A program made the translations under genes and the position numbers. Of a stretch of 38,386 bases of DNA, positions 17,509 to 25,242 are shown in pieces. The notes under the pieces were generated by a model. That model was not told the DNA's origin. It made no database searches and was given only the letters and a program-made list of their open reading frames with translations. The stretch is from Tepidimonas ignava (GTDB taxonomy: Bacteria > Pseudomonadota > Gammaproteobacteria > Burkholderiales > Burkholderiaceae_C), in assembly GCF_004342625.1 (NCBI RefSeq), contig NZ_SMAH01000019.1, positions 1 to 38,386 of the forward strand. The letters are read 5' to 3'. Position 1 is the stretch's first letter, and each line of letters starts with the position of its first letter.

Positions 17509-18342
17509 TTACGCCGCGCCTGCGCCTGTGTAGCCCAGGCGCCGCGACAGCTGCTCACCGCAGGCGCGCAGCGCCTGCGCTTGCGGGCTGCCCACGCCAA
17601 GGTCCAACAAGGCGCTGGGGCCGATCGCGGCCAGCGCCAGCGCCAAGCGACCAAAGCCATCGAACACCGGCACCGCCATCGCGCTGATGCCTGGCAGCAG
17701 CTCGTCACGCACGCGGCTGAGCCGCTCGCGCCGAATGTCTTGCAGTTCGGCGGCAAAGGCGGGGTCGTCCAGGGCGGCGGCTTCACCTTCGCGCGCCAGC
17801 GCCTCGGCCACCGCCTGCGGTGGCGCGAAGGCGGCAAACACCTTGCCTGTGCCCGTGTGCCGCAGCGACGCGGGTGTGCCGTGGCGCATCGCCACGTGCA
17901 CCGGCGTGGGCCCGTGCTCGACGTGCACGATGATCGGGCCCATCGGTCCCCACACCGCCGCCGACACCGTGCAGCCCAGCTGCGCGGCCAGCGCGGGCAG
18001 TTGCGCCACCGCCAGCCGCACCGGGTCCACCTGCTGCAGCCCGATCAGCCCCAACTGCAACGCCAGCGGCCCCAGCCCGTAGCGCCCGCTGACGGCGTCT
18101 TGCTCCACCAACCCCAGTTTGCCAAAGCTGACCAGGTACGGGTGGGCTTTGGCCGGGGTCATGCCCGCCGCGCGGGCCAGGTCTTTCAGGGCCAACGCGC
18201 TGCCGGCGCGCACCAGCGCTTTGAGCAATTGGCCGCCCACTTCGATGCTTTGGATGCCGCGCGGGCTGCGGGCGTCGCCGTCGTCGTCGGTGCCGCCGTT
18301 CGTCGCGGCGGGGTGCAGCGTGGGGTCGTTCATGCGCATCAT
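17509..18342 (-). CDS. IclR-family transcriptional regulator
   Basis: The 277-residue regulator has an N-terminal winged helix (about 28-88; LALKDLARAAGMTPAKAHPYLVSFGKLGLVEQ). A GAF-like effector domain follows, with the IclR signature RRERLSRVRDELLPGISAMAVPV. IclR proteins commonly activate or repress aromatic-degradation operons in response to a pathway acid. It is divergent from the MBL-VOC-hydroxylase-FAH cluster, which it most likely controls. Three closely spaced ATGs (18342, 18339, 18333) are possible starts. The low-complexity first 25 residues are probably disordered. Confidence 0.9.
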   Translation of the reverse strand: MMRMNDPTLHPAATNGGTDDDGDARSPRGIQSIEVGGQLLKALVRAGSALALKDLARAAGMTPAKAHPYLVSFGKLGLVEQDAVSGRYGLGPLALQLGLIGLQQVDPVRLAVAQLPALAAQLGCTVSAAVWGPMGPIIVHVEHGPTPVHVAMRHGTPASLRHTGTGKVFAAFAPPQAVAEALAREGEAAALDDPAFAAELQDIRRERLSRVRDELLPGISAMAVPVFDGFGRLALALAAIGPSALLDLGVGSPQAQALRACGEQLSRRLGYTGAGAA

Positions 18343-18383
18343 TGTCGCTGCACGCCGGTCCGCATGGGCCGCGCCAGCACTAC

Positions 18384-18394
18384 GGGTTTATACC
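18384..18394. promoter_or_regulatory. GGGTTTATACC element in the iclR/MBL divergent gap
   Basis: An 11-base GGGTTTATACC lies 13 bases before the -35 of the plus-strand promoter at 18408. It resembles the GGGGTAAACCCT and TAGGGAAAACCCCTA elements before two other clusters in this window. It may be an operator or upstream promoter element; the assignment is speculative. Confidence 0.3.
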
Positions 18395-18407
18395 TATGCG
18401 AATCGGT

Positions 18408-18437
18408 TTGACATGGTACAAAAACCTCGCGTAAGAT
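18408..18437 (+). promoter_or_regulatory. sigma70-type promoter of the MBL-VOC-FMO-FAH operon
   Basis: TTGACA (18408-18413) is a perfect -35, followed after 18 bases by TAAGAT (18432-18437), a fair -10. Transcription would start near 18444, giving a leader of about 60 bases before ATG 18506. It lies in the gap divergent from iclR, where IclR-type operators normally sit. Confidence 0.65.
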
Positions 18438-18464
18438 CCGCATCAATGTATGACAAACGCGTTC

Positions 18465-18486
18465 GGCATGGTTGAATGATCATGCC
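18465..18486. promoter_or_regulatory. Inverted repeat in the leader of the MBL operon
   Basis: GGCATG (18465-18470) and CATGCC (18481-18486) form an inverted repeat with a 10-base spacer, just downstream of the predicted transcription start. It could be a regulator binding site or a small RNA hairpin. The repeat is short, so chance occurrence is possible. Confidence 0.3.
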
Positions 18487-18505
18487 GGCCTTCCAGGAGT
18501 CTCCG

Positions 18506-19462
18506 ATGAGCGCCAAAGCCTTTGCCAGCCAGGCCGACCTGCAGGACAAGCAGGTCAGCTTCACCAAGCTGTCCGACCACGCCTACGCCTACACCGCCGA
18601 GGGCGACCCCAACACCGGCGTCGTCATCGGCGACAACGCCGTGATGGTCATCGACACCCAGGCCACGCCGGCCATGGCGCAGGACGTCATCCGCCGCATC
18701 CGCGAAGTCACCGACAAGCCCATCAAGTACGTGGTGCTGAGCCACTACCACGCGGTGCGGGTGCTGGGCGCCAGCGCGTACCAGCCCGAGCACATCATCG
18801 CCAGTCAGGACACCTACGACCTCATCGTCGAGCGTGGCGAGGCCGACAAGGCCAGCGAAATCGGCCGCTTTCCGCGTCTGTTCCGCGCGGTCGAAACCAT
18901 TCCGCCGGGGCTGACGTGGCCCACCATCACCTTCACCGGCAAGATGACCCTGTGGCTGGGCAAGCTGGAGGTGCAACTGCTGCAGCTGGGCCGCGGCCAC
19001 ACCAAAGGCGATACGGTGGTCTGGTTGCCGCAGGAGCGCATCCTGTTCAGCGGCGACCTGGTCGAGTTCGACGCCACGCCTTACGCCGGTGACGCCTACT
19101 TCCGCGACTGGCCCAAGACGCTGGACAACATCGCCGCGCTGCAGCCGGCCAAGCTGGTGCCGGGGCGCGGTGCTGCGCTGACCACGCCCGAGCAGGTGCA
19201 GGCCGGCTTGGCGGGCACCAAGGCGTTCATCGAAGACGTGCGCGCCGCGGTGGAAGAGGGCGTGCGTGCCGGCAAAGACCTGCGCGCCGTGTACAAGGAA
19301 ACCTACGCCCGGCTGCAGCCCAAGTACGGCCGCTGGGTCATCTTCGACCACTGCATGCCGTTCGACGTCACCCGCTGCTACGACGAAGTCACGCAGTACC
19401 CCGACCCGCGCATCTGGACCGCCGAGCGCGACCGCCAGATGTGGGAGGCGCTGGAAGGTTGA
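18506..19462 (+). CDS. Metallo-beta-lactamase-fold protein with altered metal site
   Basis: The 318-residue protein has the MBL fold, as in glyoxalase II-like and related hydrolases. The canonical HxHxDH motif reads H80-Y-H82-A-V84-R85, so the Asp and third His are replaced. H165 (GHTKGD) and D184 (FSGDLVEFD) remain. The last-His motif PGHG reads PGRG, with R221 in place of His. At most one metal site seems intact, so activity may differ from standard members. The start at 18506 has AGGAG upstream; an upstream ATG at 18479 lacks one. It is the first gene of the IclR-linked operon, 46 bases before the VOC gene. Substrate unknown. Confidence 0.85.
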   Translation: MSAKAFASQADLQDKQVSFTKLSDHAYAYTAEGDPNTGVVIGDNAVMVIDTQATPAMAQDVIRRIREVTDKPIKYVVLSHYHAVRVLGASAYQPEHIIASQDTYDLIVERGEADKASEIGRFPRLFRAVETIPPGLTWPTITFTGKMTLWLGKLEVQLLQLGRGHTKGDTVVWLPQERILFSGDLVEFDATPYAGDAYFRDWPKTLDNIAALQPAKLVPGRGAALTTPEQVQAGLAGTKAFIEDVRAAVEEGVRAGKDLRAVYKETYARLQPKYGRWVIFDHCMPFDVTRCYDEVTQYPDPRIWTAERDRQMWEALEG

Positions 19463-19508
19463 CCCAACGCCCAGCCCGTCGCAACCACCCCGCCGCAGGA
19501 GACACGCC

Positions 19509-20054
19509 ATGCGCATCGAACGCATCCACCACGTCGCTTACCGCTGCAAGGACGCCAAAGAGACCGTCGAGTGGTACGTCAAGCACCTGAACATGAAGTT
19601 CGTGCTGGCCATCGCCGAAGACCAAGTGCCCTCGACCAAGGCACCGGATCCCTACATGCACGTCTTCCTGGACGCCGGGCAGGGCAACGTGCTGGCGTTT
19701 TTCGAGCTGCCCAACTCCCCCGCGATGGGCAGGGACCCCAACACGCCGGAGTGGGTGCAGCACATCGCCTTCAAGGTCGACAGCGTGCGCACGCTGGAAG
19801 AGACCAAGGCGCGGCTGGAGGCGGCCGGCATCCCGGTGGTGGGCATCACCGACCACACGATCTTCAAGAGCATTTACTTCTTCGACCCCAACGGCCACCG
19901 TATCGAGCTGGCCGCCGACGTCGGCACGCCCGACATGTACGAGCGGCTCGACGCGGTCAAGTGGGACATGCTCAACGAGTGGGCGCAGACCAAGCGCGCA
20001 CCGCGCCACGCCGCCTGGATGCACGAAAAAGAGTTCCACGCGGTGGACGGTTGA
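19509..20054 (+). CDS. VOC-fold metalloprotein (glyoxalase/extradiol dioxygenase superfamily)
   Basis: The 181-residue protein consists of paired beta-alpha-beta-beta-beta modules of the vicinal oxygen chelate fold. The four candidate metal ligands sit at the expected places: H8 (RIHHVAY), E66 (FFELPN), H85 (WVQHIAF) and E133 (HRIELA). VOC members include glyoxalase I, epimerases and ring-cleaving dioxygenases; a His/His/Glu triad serves iron or manganese dioxygenases. AGGAG lies 7 bases before ATG 19509. Its place between an MBL-fold protein and a flavin hydroxylase suggests an aromatic substrate or its ring-opened product. Which reaction it catalyses cannot be read from sequence. Confidence 0.85.
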   Translation: MRIERIHHVAYRCKDAKETVEWYVKHLNMKFVLAIAEDQVPSTKAPDPYMHVFLDAGQGNVLAFFELPNSPAMGRDPNTPEWVQHIAFKVDSVRTLEETKARLEAAGIPVVGITDHTIFKSIYFFDPNGHRIELAADVGTPDMYERLDAVKWDMLNEWAQTKRAPRHAAWMHEKEFHAVDG

Positions 20055-20151
20055 GCGCGCGCCGCTGGCCGTTTCATCCTGCTGATGTCCACACGCCCAA
20101 CGCTCCCCGCGCGGGTGGCGTGGGGGTGGCTTTGCCCGGAGGTTCCCCATC

Positions 20152-21759
20152 ATGCTGCACACCTACACCTACCCGCAGTACGCGTACCGCCCCAGCCCGG
20201 AGCAGGCCGAGGGCCGCCGCACGCGCCACCCCGTGGTCGTCGTCGGCGCCGGCCCGGTGGGCATGACGCAGGCGCTGGACCTGGCCGCGCGCGGCGTGCC
20301 GTGCGTCGTGCTGGACGACAACAACACGGTCAGCGTCGGCTCGCGGGCGGTGTGTTACGCCAAGCGCCCGCTCGAAATCTGGGACCGCCTGGGGCTGGGC
20401 GAAGCCTTGGTGGAGCAGGGCGTGCAGTGGAAGGTGGGCAAGGTGTTTTTCCGCGACGAGCTGGTGTACCAATTCGACCTGCTGCCGGAAGACCACCACA
20501 AGATGCCGGCGATGATCAACCTGCAGCAGTACTACCTGGAAGAGCGGCTGGTGCAGGCGTGCGAAGCATCACCACGGGTGGACCTGCGCTGGAAGCACAA
20601 GGTGCTGGCGGTGGAGCCACAGCCCGACCACGTGGTGCTGACGGTGGAAACACCGGACGGCATTTTCAAGATGGAGGCCCAATGGCTCATCGCCTGCGAC
20701 GGCGCGCACAGCGACGTGCGCCGCATGATCGGGGCGGACTTCACCGGGCAGTTTTTTCAGGACCGGTTCCTCATCGCCGACGTGGTGATGAAGGCCGACT
20801 TTCCGACCGAGCGCTGGTTCTGGTTCGACCCGCCGTTCCACCGCAACCAGAGCGTGCTGCTGCACAAGCAGCGCGACAACGTCTGGCGCATCGACTTCCA
20901 ACTCGGCTGGGACGCCGACCCCAACGAGGAAAAAAAGCCCGAACGCGTCATCCCGCGCATCCAGGCCATGCTGGGGCCGGATGTGCCGTTCGAGCTGGAG
21001 TGGGTGTCGGTGTACCAGTTCGCCTGCCGGCGCATCGACAACTTCCGCCACGGCCGCGTGCTGTTTGCCGGCGACGCGGCGCACCAGGTGTCGCCGTTTG
21101 GCGCGCGTGGCGCCAACAGCGGCGTGCAGGACTGCGACAACCTGAGCTGGAAGCTGGCCGCCGTGCTGGCCGGCGACGCGCCCGAGGCGCTGCTGGACAC
21201 GTACCATTGGGAGCGGGCGCTCGCGGCCGATGACAACATCCGCAACTCGACGCGCTCGACCGACTTCATCACGCCCAAGAGCCGCGCGTCGCTGCGGCTG
21301 CGCAACGCCGTGCTGGAGCTGGCGCGCACCGAGCCGTTCGCGCGCCCGCTGGTCAACAGCGGCCGTCTGTCCACGCCGACGCCGTACCAGGGCTCGCCGC
21401 TGAACACCCCGGACAGCGAGCCGTTCGCGGGCCGCATGGTGCCCGGCATGTTCTGCGCCGACGCCCCGCTGGAGGTGCAGGGGCGCCCGGGGTGGCTGCT
21501 GGAGCAGCTCGGTCGCGGCTTCGTGCTGTTGAGTTTCGGCGCCGGCGCCGAGCCGGTGCGGGTGGGCAACGTGCAGGCCGACGTGCTGGAGGTTGGCCGT
21601 GACGTGCACGACCGTCTGGGCGTACTGACCGAACGTTACGACGGCCAGCCCGGCACCGTCTACCTGATCCGGCCCGACCAGTACGTGGCGGCCCGCTGGC
21701 GTCGCTTCGACGCGCAGGCCGTGCGCGCCGCGCTGTCCCGTGCCCTGGCGTTGGCCTGA
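20152..21759 (+). CDS. FAD-dependent aromatic monooxygenase (MhpA/PheA-like)
   Basis: The 535-residue class A flavoprotein hydroxylase uses NAD(P)H and O2 to hydroxylate a phenolic ring. The three family motifs are present: GAGPVG at 32-37 (FAD ADP moiety), CDGAHSDVRR with D183-G184, and LFAGDAAHQVSPFGARGANSG with GD at 307-308. The length and C-terminal thioredoxin-like extension match the 3-(3-hydroxyphenyl)propionate hydroxylase group. GGAGG precedes the ATG. It is followed by a DUF2783 gene, a known companion of such hydroxylases, and then fumarylacetoacetase. This suggests hydroxylation to a para-diol (homogentisate-like) ring. The substrate is inferred, not shown. Confidence 0.9.
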   Translation: MLHTYTYPQYAYRPSPEQAEGRRTRHPVVVVGAGPVGMTQALDLAARGVPCVVLDDNNTVSVGSRAVCYAKRPLEIWDRLGLGEALVEQGVQWKVGKVFFRDELVYQFDLLPEDHHKMPAMINLQQYYLEERLVQACEASPRVDLRWKHKVLAVEPQPDHVVLTVETPDGIFKMEAQWLIACDGAHSDVRRMIGADFTGQFFQDRFLIADVVMKADFPTERWFWFDPPFHRNQSVLLHKQRDNVWRIDFQLGWDADPNEEKKPERVIPRIQAMLGPDVPFELEWVSVYQFACRRIDNFRHGRVLFAGDAAHQVSPFGARGANSGVQDCDNLSWKLAAVLAGDAPEALLDTYHWERALAADDNIRNSTRSTDFITPKSRASLRLRNAVLELARTEPFARPLVNSGRLSTPTPYQGSPLNTPDSEPFAGRMVPGMFCADAPLEVQGRPGWLLEQLGRGFVLLSFGAGAEPVRVGNVQADVLEVGRDVHDRLGVLTERYDGQPGTVYLIRPDQYVAARWRRFDAQAVRAALSRALALA

Positions 21760-21797
21760 CGCCGCCCGCCAAGCGGCCCTCGATGGAGAAACCGACC

Positions 21798-22004
21798 ATG
21801 CCCCTGATGCGACAGCCCAACATCGTCGATCACGACGCCTTTTACGAGGAGCTGATCGACGCCCAGCGCGACATGAACGACGAGCAGGCCGACATGTTCC
21901 TGGCCAAGCTCGTGCTCATCCTGGCCAACCACGTCGGCGATCGCGAGGTGCTGAGCCAGGCCATCCAACTGGCGCGCGCCAACACGCTGGCGCAGCGCGC
22001 TTGA
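21798..22004 (+). CDS. DUF2783-family small protein
   Basis: The 68-residue, mostly helical protein (NIVDHDAFYEELIDAQRDM, ADMFLAKLVLILANHVGD) matches the DUF2783 family, which is often encoded directly after MhpA-like flavin hydroxylases. It has no signal peptide, membrane segment or Cys-rich motif. ATG 21798 is chosen because GGAGA lies about 8 bases upstream; an ATG at 21783 has no SD. Its role is unknown. A hydroxylase partner or stability factor is a guess based only on co-occurrence. Confidence 0.75.
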   Translation: MPLMRQPNIVDHDAFYEELIDAQRDMNDEQADMFLAKLVLILANHVGDREVLSQAIQLARANTLAQRA

Positions 22005-22037
22005 CGCGGCGCCACGCGTGCGCTACACCCCCACCGC

Positions 22038-23357
22038 ATGATGACCGTCAACGAAACCCACGACCCAGCACTGCGCAGCTGGGTTGCCTCGGCACAGGCG
22101 CCGGGCACCGACTTTCCGATCCAGAACCTGCCGCTGGCGATTGTTCGCCGCCGCGGCCGTGGCGAACCTTGGCGTGGCGGCGTGGCCATCGGCGACCAGA
22201 TCGTCGACCTGGCCGCGCTGCACCGCGCGCACCCGTGGGAAGGCCTGGCGGCCGAGGCGCTGGCCGCCGCGGCGCAACCCAAGCTCAACGCGCTGATGGG
22301 CCTGGGCCCGGCGCACTGGAGCGCGCTGCGCCGCGCGCTGTCGCAGGCGCTGCGCGAGGGCAGCGCGCTGCGCGCCACCGTCGAGCCGTGTCTGCTGCCC
22401 CAGGCCGACGCCGAGTACGACCTGCCGGCGCAGATTGGCGACTACACGGACTTTTACACCTCCGTGCACCACGCCACCAACATCGGCAAGCTGTTTCGAC
22501 CCGACAACCCGCTGCTGCCCAACTACAAATGGGTGCCCATCGGCTACCACGGGCGCAGCTCCAGCATCGGCGTGTCGCCACAGGCGTTTCGGCGCCCGCG
22601 CGGCCAGATCAAGGCGCCCGACGCCGCCGCGCCGGTGCTGGCGCCCAGCCGGCGGCTGGACATCGAGCTGGAAATGGGCGTGTTCGTTGGGCCGGGCAAC
22701 CCCTTGGGCGAGCCCATCCCCATCGAGCGGGCCGAAGACCACGTGTTCGGCGTCGTGCTGCTCAACGACTGGTCGGCACGCGACATCCAGGCCTGGGAGT
22801 ACCAGCCGTTGGGGCCGTTTTTGGCCAAAAACTTCGCCACCACCATCTCGCCGTGGGTGGTCACGTGGGAGGCGCTGGCGCCGTACCGCGTGCCGTTCGA
22901 GCGGCCCGCGGGTGACCCGCCGCCGTTGCCCTACCTGGACGATGACGCCAACCGGCGCGCCGGCGGCGTGGACATCCACCTCAGCGTGGAGCTGCGCAGC
23001 GCGCGTATGGCCGCGCAGGGGCTGCCCGCGCACACGGTGGCCACCACCAACCTGCGCTACACCTACTGGACGGTGGCGCAGATGGTGGCCCACCACACCG
23101 TGGGGGGGTGCAACCTGCAGCCGGGAGACCTGCTCGGCACCGGCACGCTCTCAGGCCCCGAACCGCACCAGGCTGCGGCGCTGATCGAGCTCACCCAAGG
23201 AGGCAAACAGCCCTTGGTGTTGCCCAGCGGCGAGCAGCGCACCTTTTTGGAAGACGGCGATGAAGTGACGCTGCGCGGTTGGTGCCAGGCCCCGGGCGCA
23301 GCCCGCATCGGCTTTGGCACGTGCACCGGCACGGTGTTGCCCGCGCTGGCTGGCTGA
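22038..23357 (+). CDS. fahA: Fumarylacetoacetase
   Basis: The 439-residue protein is a full-length fumarylacetoacetase, hydrolysing fumarylacetoacetate to fumarate and acetoacetate. It has the N-terminal SH3-like domain and the catalytic FAH domain. Active-site residues align with the mouse enzyme. Metal ligands are D138 (DYTDFYTS), E210 and E212 (DIELEMG) and D244 (NDWSARD). H145 is the catalytic base, and GYHGRSSSIG is also conserved. Two adjacent ATGs (22038, 22041) are possible; no strong SD is seen. It closes the IclR-linked operon and a terminator-like hairpin spans its stop codon. Neither homogentisate 1,2-dioxygenase nor a GST-type maleylacetoacetate isomerase is in the window. Confidence 0.93.
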   Translation: MMTVNETHDPALRSWVASAQAPGTDFPIQNLPLAIVRRRGRGEPWRGGVAIGDQIVDLAALHRAHPWEGLAAEALAAAAQPKLNALMGLGPAHWSALRRALSQALREGSALRATVEPCLLPQADAEYDLPAQIGDYTDFYTSVHHATNIGKLFRPDNPLLPNYKWVPIGYHGRSSSIGVSPQAFRRPRGQIKAPDAAAPVLAPSRRLDIELEMGVFVGPGNPLGEPIPIERAEDHVFGVVLLNDWSARDIQAWEYQPLGPFLAKNFATTISPWVVTWEALAPYRVPFERPAGDPPPLPYLDDDANRRAGGVDIHLSVELRSARMAAQGLPAHTVATTNLRYTYWTVAQMVAHHTVGGCNLQPGDLLGTGTLSGPEPHQAAALIELTQGGKQPLVLPSGEQRTFLEDGDEVTLRGWCQAPGAARIGFGTCTGTVLPALAG

Positions 23358-23376
23358 GCGCCAGCCATACCGTTTT
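23347..23376 (+). terminator. Rho-independent terminator-like hairpin over the fahA stop codon
   Basis: TGGCTGGC (23347-23354) pairs with GCCAGCCA (23360-23367) around loop TGAGC, which contains the fahA TGA. TACCG then TTTT (23373-23376) follow. It would end the IclR-linked operon before the TRAP genes. Confidence 0.55.
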
Positions 23377-23393
23377 GCGATAGCAGCTTGACG

Positions 23394-23418
23394 GCATGCC
23401 GGTGGTTCGCCGGCGTGC
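23394..23418. repeat. Second hairpin between fahA and dctP
   Basis: GCATGCCGG (23394-23402) and CCGGCGTGC (23410-23418) form a 9-bp stem with one G-T wobble and a 7-base loop. No T-run follows. It may help insulate the TRAP promoter or act as an operator. Confidence 0.35.
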
Positions 23419-23471
23419 ATCACCCTACAGTGTGTGGTGGGGCGGTGCGGTGGTGGCCGCCGTGCGACCTC

Positions 23472-23486
23472 TAGGGAAAACCCCTA
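23472..23486. promoter_or_regulatory. TAGGG-N5-CCCTA inverted repeat upstream of dctP
   Basis: TAGGG (23472-23476) and CCCTA (23482-23486) form an inverted repeat with an A-rich spacer, about 85 bases before the dctP ATG. A possible -10, GATAAT, lies at 23521-23526. The repeat resembles elements at 16616 and 18384 and is a candidate regulator site for the transporter operon. Confidence 0.45.
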
Positions 23487-23570
23487 CGCTGCCCCCCTGG
23501 CTGTGCAACACGTTAGTACAGATAATCATCAGTGTGCTGTCGTTTGGCCTCAACCCGAAGGAGACCCCCG

Positions 23571-24617
23571 ATGAAGACCCCCTGGACCCTGCGCACCTTG
23601 TCCGTCGCGTTGGGCGGCGCCGTGCTGGCCGGCGCCGCATGGGCGCAGCAGGTGACGCTGCGCGTGCACCACTTTTTGCCGGCGCAAGGCTCGATCCCCA
23701 AGATGGCCATCGAGCCCTGGGCCAAGAAAGTCGAGGCCGACTCCGGCGGCCGCATCAAGGTGCAGGTGTTCCCGTCGATGCAACTGGGCGGCACACCGCC
23801 GCAATTGTTTGACCAGACCAAAGACGGCGTCGTGGACGTGTCGTGGACCGTGCTGGGCTACACGCCCGGGCGCTTCCAGCGCATGGAGGTGTTCGAAATC
23901 CCGTTCATCGCGCCGTCGCACGACCGCTCGGCCGAGGTGATGTCCAAGGCCGCGTGGGACTTTGCCAACAAGTTCGCGGCCGAGGAGTTCAAGGACGTCA
24001 AGCTGCTGGCGGTGCACACCCACGGCCCCGGCCTGATCCACACCAAGCAGCCGGTCACGGGGCTGGAGAGCCTGCGCGGCATGAAGATCCGTGGCGGCAC
24101 GCGCATCGTCAACAACATGCTGGTCAAGCTGGGCGCCACCCCCGTGGGCATGCCGGTGCCGCAGGTGACCGAGGCGCTGTCCAAAGGGGTGATCGATGGC
24201 ACCACGATCCCGTGGGAGGTCGGCCCCTCGCTGCGCGTGCACGAAATCGTCAAGAACCACACCACCTTTGGCGGTGATCGGGCGCTGTACACGATGGCGT
24301 TTGCGTTTTCGATGAACAAGGCCAAGTACGAGTCGCTGCCGCCCGACCTGAAAAAAGTCATCGACGCCAACAGCGGCGCGGCGTTGTCGGCGGCCTTCGG
24401 CAAGGCCATGGACGAAGCGGACAAGATCGGCCGCGACATCGCCCTCAAGGCCGGCAACAAGATCACCCAGCTCGATATCGCCGAAACCCAGCGCTGGCTG
24501 CGCACCGCCAGCAGCGTCGAGGATGATTGGGTCAAGGAAGTCAAGGGCAAGGGCATCGACGGTGCGGCGCTGCTGCGCGAGGCCCGTGCGCTGATCAAGC
24601 AGCACGACGCCAAGTAA
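23571..24617 (+). CDS. TRAP transporter solute-binding protein (DctP family)
   Basis: The 348-residue periplasmic binding protein captures an organic acid and delivers it to the DctQM membrane complex. A Sec signal peptide is clear: a KTPW n-region, a hydrophobic core to about residue 22 and cleavage after AWA at 25. The family segment GLESLRGMKIRGGTRIVNNML (about 163-183) carries the conserved Arg that grips a substrate carboxylate, followed by VPQVTEALSKGVIDG. AAGGAG lies 7 bases before ATG 23571. The setting among aromatic-catabolism genes suggests an aromatic or aryl-aliphatic acid as ligand. This is inference, because DctP subfamilies bind many carboxylates. Confidence 0.93.
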   Translation: MKTPWTLRTLSVALGGAVLAGAAWAQQVTLRVHHFLPAQGSIPKMAIEPWAKKVEADSGGRIKVQVFPSMQLGGTPPQLFDQTKDGVVDVSWTVLGYTPGRFQRMEVFEIPFIAPSHDRSAEVMSKAAWDFANKFAAEEFKDVKLLAVHTHGPGLIHTKQPVTGLESLRGMKIRGGTRIVNNMLVKLGATPVGMPVPQVTEALSKGVIDGTTIPWEVGPSLRVHEIVKNHTTFGGDRALYTMAFAFSMNKAKYESLPPDLKKVIDANSGAALSAAFGKAMDEADKIGRDIALKAGNKITQLDIAETQRWLRTASSVEDDWVKEVKGKGIDGAALLREARALIKQHDAK

Positions 24618-24640
24618 ACTCTTTGGCCGACCCCTGCAAC

Positions 24641-24679
24641 GGGCGCGCAGCTCGGGCCAACGGGTGGCCCTGCGCGCCC
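24641..24679 (+). repeat. Large hairpin between dctP and dctQ
   Basis: GGGCGCGCAG (24641-24650) pairs with CTGCGCGCCC (24670-24679). An inner stem GGCCA/TGGCC (24655-24659, 24665-24669) closes on a 5-base loop. No T-run follows. It probably protects the 3' end of dctP mRNA or attenuates read-through, so that binding protein exceeds membrane subunits. Confidence 0.6.
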
Positions 24680-24719
24680 GCGTCGTTGGGGCAGACACAA
24701 CACACGAACGGCGACGAGC

Positions 24720-25241
24720 ATGACGATTTGGGTTTTTCGGCTGGCCAAGTGGTCGGCCCTGGTGGGTGGGTTGGTGCTGGTGGCGCTGACCTTGATGAGC
24801 GTGGCCAGCATCACCGGACGGGCGCTGATCGGGCTTGGCCTGGGGCCGGTGCCGGGTGATTTCGAGCTGGTCGAAATCGGCACCGGTGTGGCGGTGTTTT
24901 TGTTTCTGCCCTGGACCTATTTGCGTGGGGGGCACGCCACGGTGGACTTGGTCTACGACCGCCTGCCCAAGGCGGTGCGCAAGGCGGTGTCGGCCGCGTG
25001 TGATGCGCTGATGCTGGCGTTGTGGGTCGTGCTGACCTGGAAGCTGTGGGACGGCATGCTGGAAAAGCGCGAATACCTCGAGACCTCGTTCATCCTGCAA
25101 ATGCCCGTTTGGTGGGGGTATGCCGCAGGGCTGGTCGGGGCGGTCATCGGTTGTTTGGCCTACCTGACCCAAACGTTGATCACCTTGGGGCTGGCACGCT
25201 ACCCCGAAGGCTGGCCGGTGCAGCACGCGGGGGGGCACTGA
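24720..25241 (+). CDS. TRAP transporter small membrane subunit (DctQ family)
   Basis: The 173-residue inner-membrane protein has four predicted helices: about 14-36 (ALVGGLVLVALTLMSVASITG), 55-75, 97-117 and 133-158. This is the normal DctQ topology. Features such as TGRALIGLGLGPVPGDFELVEIGTGVAVFLFLPW match the family. DctQ forms the small subunit of the sodium-driven DctQM complex. It lies 102 bases after dctP across the hairpin and one base before dctM, so dctQM are tightly coupled. Confidence 0.9.
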   Translation: MTIWVFRLAKWSALVGGLVLVALTLMSVASITGRALIGLGLGPVPGDFELVEIGTGVAVFLFLPWTYLRGGHATVDLVYDRLPKAVRKAVSAACDALMLALWVVLTWKLWDGMLEKREYLETSFILQMPVWWGYAAGLVGAVIGCLAYLTQTLITLGLARYPEGWPVQHAGGH

Positions 25242-25242
25242 C

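Noticed and set aside
15765-17837. A 690-residue crotonase with a long N-terminal extension
   Set aside because: The extra 428 residues are antisense to the divergent crotonase and low-complexity; crotonase homology and a normal length begin at 16553.
20092-20122. CACGCC/GGCGTG inverted repeat between the VOC and hydroxylase genes as a terminator
   Set aside because: The loop is 19 bases, no T-run follows, and the downstream gene lies in the same apparent operon; it may be chance in GC-rich DNA.
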